A program made the translations under genes and the position numbers. Source: Saprospiraceae bacterium (GTDB lineage Bacteria > Bacteroidota > Bacteroidia > Chitinophagales > Saprospiraceae). From it: a DNA stretch of 43,091 nucleotides. The stretch covers positions 1 to 43,091 of the forward strand of contig JAJTEZ010000009.1 in NCBI GenBank assembly GCA_021298335.1, given 5' to 3'. Position 1 is the stretch's first letter; every line of letters starts with the position of its first letter. The notes beneath the pieces are model-generated. The model saw nothing but the letters and a program-made list of their open reading frames with translations. It ran no database searches and was not told the origin of the DNA. Below, piece after piece: positions 42,661 to 43,091 of this stretch.

Positions 42661-43091
42661 CTATAATTTAATCAAAACATTTCGCCTGTAAAGCCACAGA
42701 CAAAGATAGCATTCCAAGGCCCATGTGACAAAAGCACCCAGCAATCCGGCCCAGTTTGCGGTAAGCCATATCATGCTGCTAAACCCATTTGCAAAAATTT
42801 GAACTGTGTTATTCAGCCATTGTACGCCCACCGTTTCAAAAAACAGATATATGAAAATAGCATTCGTTCCCAATGCAATCATCAGTACGGGTCTGGAAAT
42901 GTACTTTTTACAATCAAAGACAAACAGAAATAAAGCAAATAACAAAAAGACCCAACCTCCGGACACTAAAACGAATGAAGAAGTACAAATGCGCTTGATG
43001 ATCGGTGAAATAGCCCAAATATCCAGGAAATAACCCGACAGGACAAGCAGTAATCCTGCGATGATGAGCTTTCTTATCGAAACAGCAAATT
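42661..43091 (-). CDS. DUF5009/NagX-like membrane acyltransferase, C-terminal part (5' end beyond window)
   Basis: The minus-strand frame is open to the right edge and gives about 142 C-terminal residues, beginning before the GTG at 42966 that opens a shorter reading. Four or so hydrophobic helices are present, with the motif GYFLDIWAISPIIKRICTSSFVLVSGG and DCKKYISRPVLMIALGTNAIFIYL typical of the heparan-alpha-glucosaminide N-acetyltransferase/NagX family. These inner-membrane proteins acetylate amino sugars in the eukaryotic enzyme; in Bacteroidota the substrate is mostly unknown. The stop is at 42661-42663. The catalytic His, usually near the N-terminus, is outside the window. Confidence 0.75.
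   Translation of the reverse strand, partial: FAVSIRKLIIAGLLLVLSGYFLDIWAISPIIKRICTSSFVLVSGGWVFLLFALFLFVFDCKKYISRPVLMIALGTNAIFIYLFFETVGVQWLNNTVQIFANGFSSMIWLTANWAGLLGAFVTWALECYLCLWLYRRNVLIKL

Noticed and set aside
1-43091. CRISPR array, prophage or integrative element
   Set aside because: No regularly spaced repeats, integrase, phage structural genes or tRNA-adjacent attachment duplications were seen; tRNA-Leu is followed directly by its terminator and hsp20.

Overview
The window reads as a chromosomal segment of a Bacteroidota bacterium. The evidence is a SusC/SusD pair beside a GH28 pectinase, two large secreted proteins ending in the CHU_C (type IX secretion, type B) sorting domain, a bacterial geranylgeranylglyceryl-phosphate synthase, a fused DAHP synthase-chorismate mutase, and several promoters of the Bacteroidota type (TTG, about 19 bp, TAnnTTTG). 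Ribosome binding sites of the Shine-Dalgarno type are generally absent. I would not go below phylum with confidence; the mix of T9SS adhesins and housekeeping genes resembles Saprospiria or Cytophagales-like genomes. No prophage, CRISPR array or integrated island is visible. The only mobile-type gene is a REP-associated tyrosine transposase near the right end.

Layout, left half. 1-505 is the start of cutC on the minus strand, with a terminator-like hairpin in its leader. 1081-3525 holds an M28 peptidase, a hypoxanthine phosphoribosyltransferase and a PaaI-like thioesterase. 3616-8637 holds three exported proteins: thioredoxin-fold, coiled-coil, and a CHU_C adhesin. 8648-11033 is a tightly coupled trio (methylmalonyl-CoA epimerase, TauE-like permease, class A beta-lactamase-like lipoprotein). 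11180-12950 is a padR-pspC regulator/membrane pair with an operator-like palindrome on its promoter. Then come a convergent ECF sigma factor, tRNA-Leu(CAG), hsp20, gcvT, an alpha/beta hydrolase and a CapA-type protein.

Middle. 17873-21221 is an aromatic amino-acid operon: a promoter, a short Phe-rich leader ORF, an intrinsic terminator, then pheA, an aminotransferase and DAHP synthase-chorismate mutase. This layout is that of a phenylalanine attenuator and is the most notable regulatory structure in the window. Facing it on the minus strand are murA (with Asp in place of the usual catalytic Cys), rsgA, the GGGP synthase gene and a small exported protein. An AraC regulator and a POT peptide transporter converge on a 45-nt perfect palindrome.

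Right half. A TPR protein and an LRR/CHU_C adhesin precede a small polysaccharide-utilisation locus: susD (broken by a frameshift with an apparent internal deletion) and susC on the minus strand, with a GH28 polygalacturonase divergently placed. htpG, a lipoprotein esterase, the transposase (carrying an in-frame tandem 42-bp REP-like repeat) and the 3' part of a NagX/DUF5009-like membrane acyltransferase finish the window.
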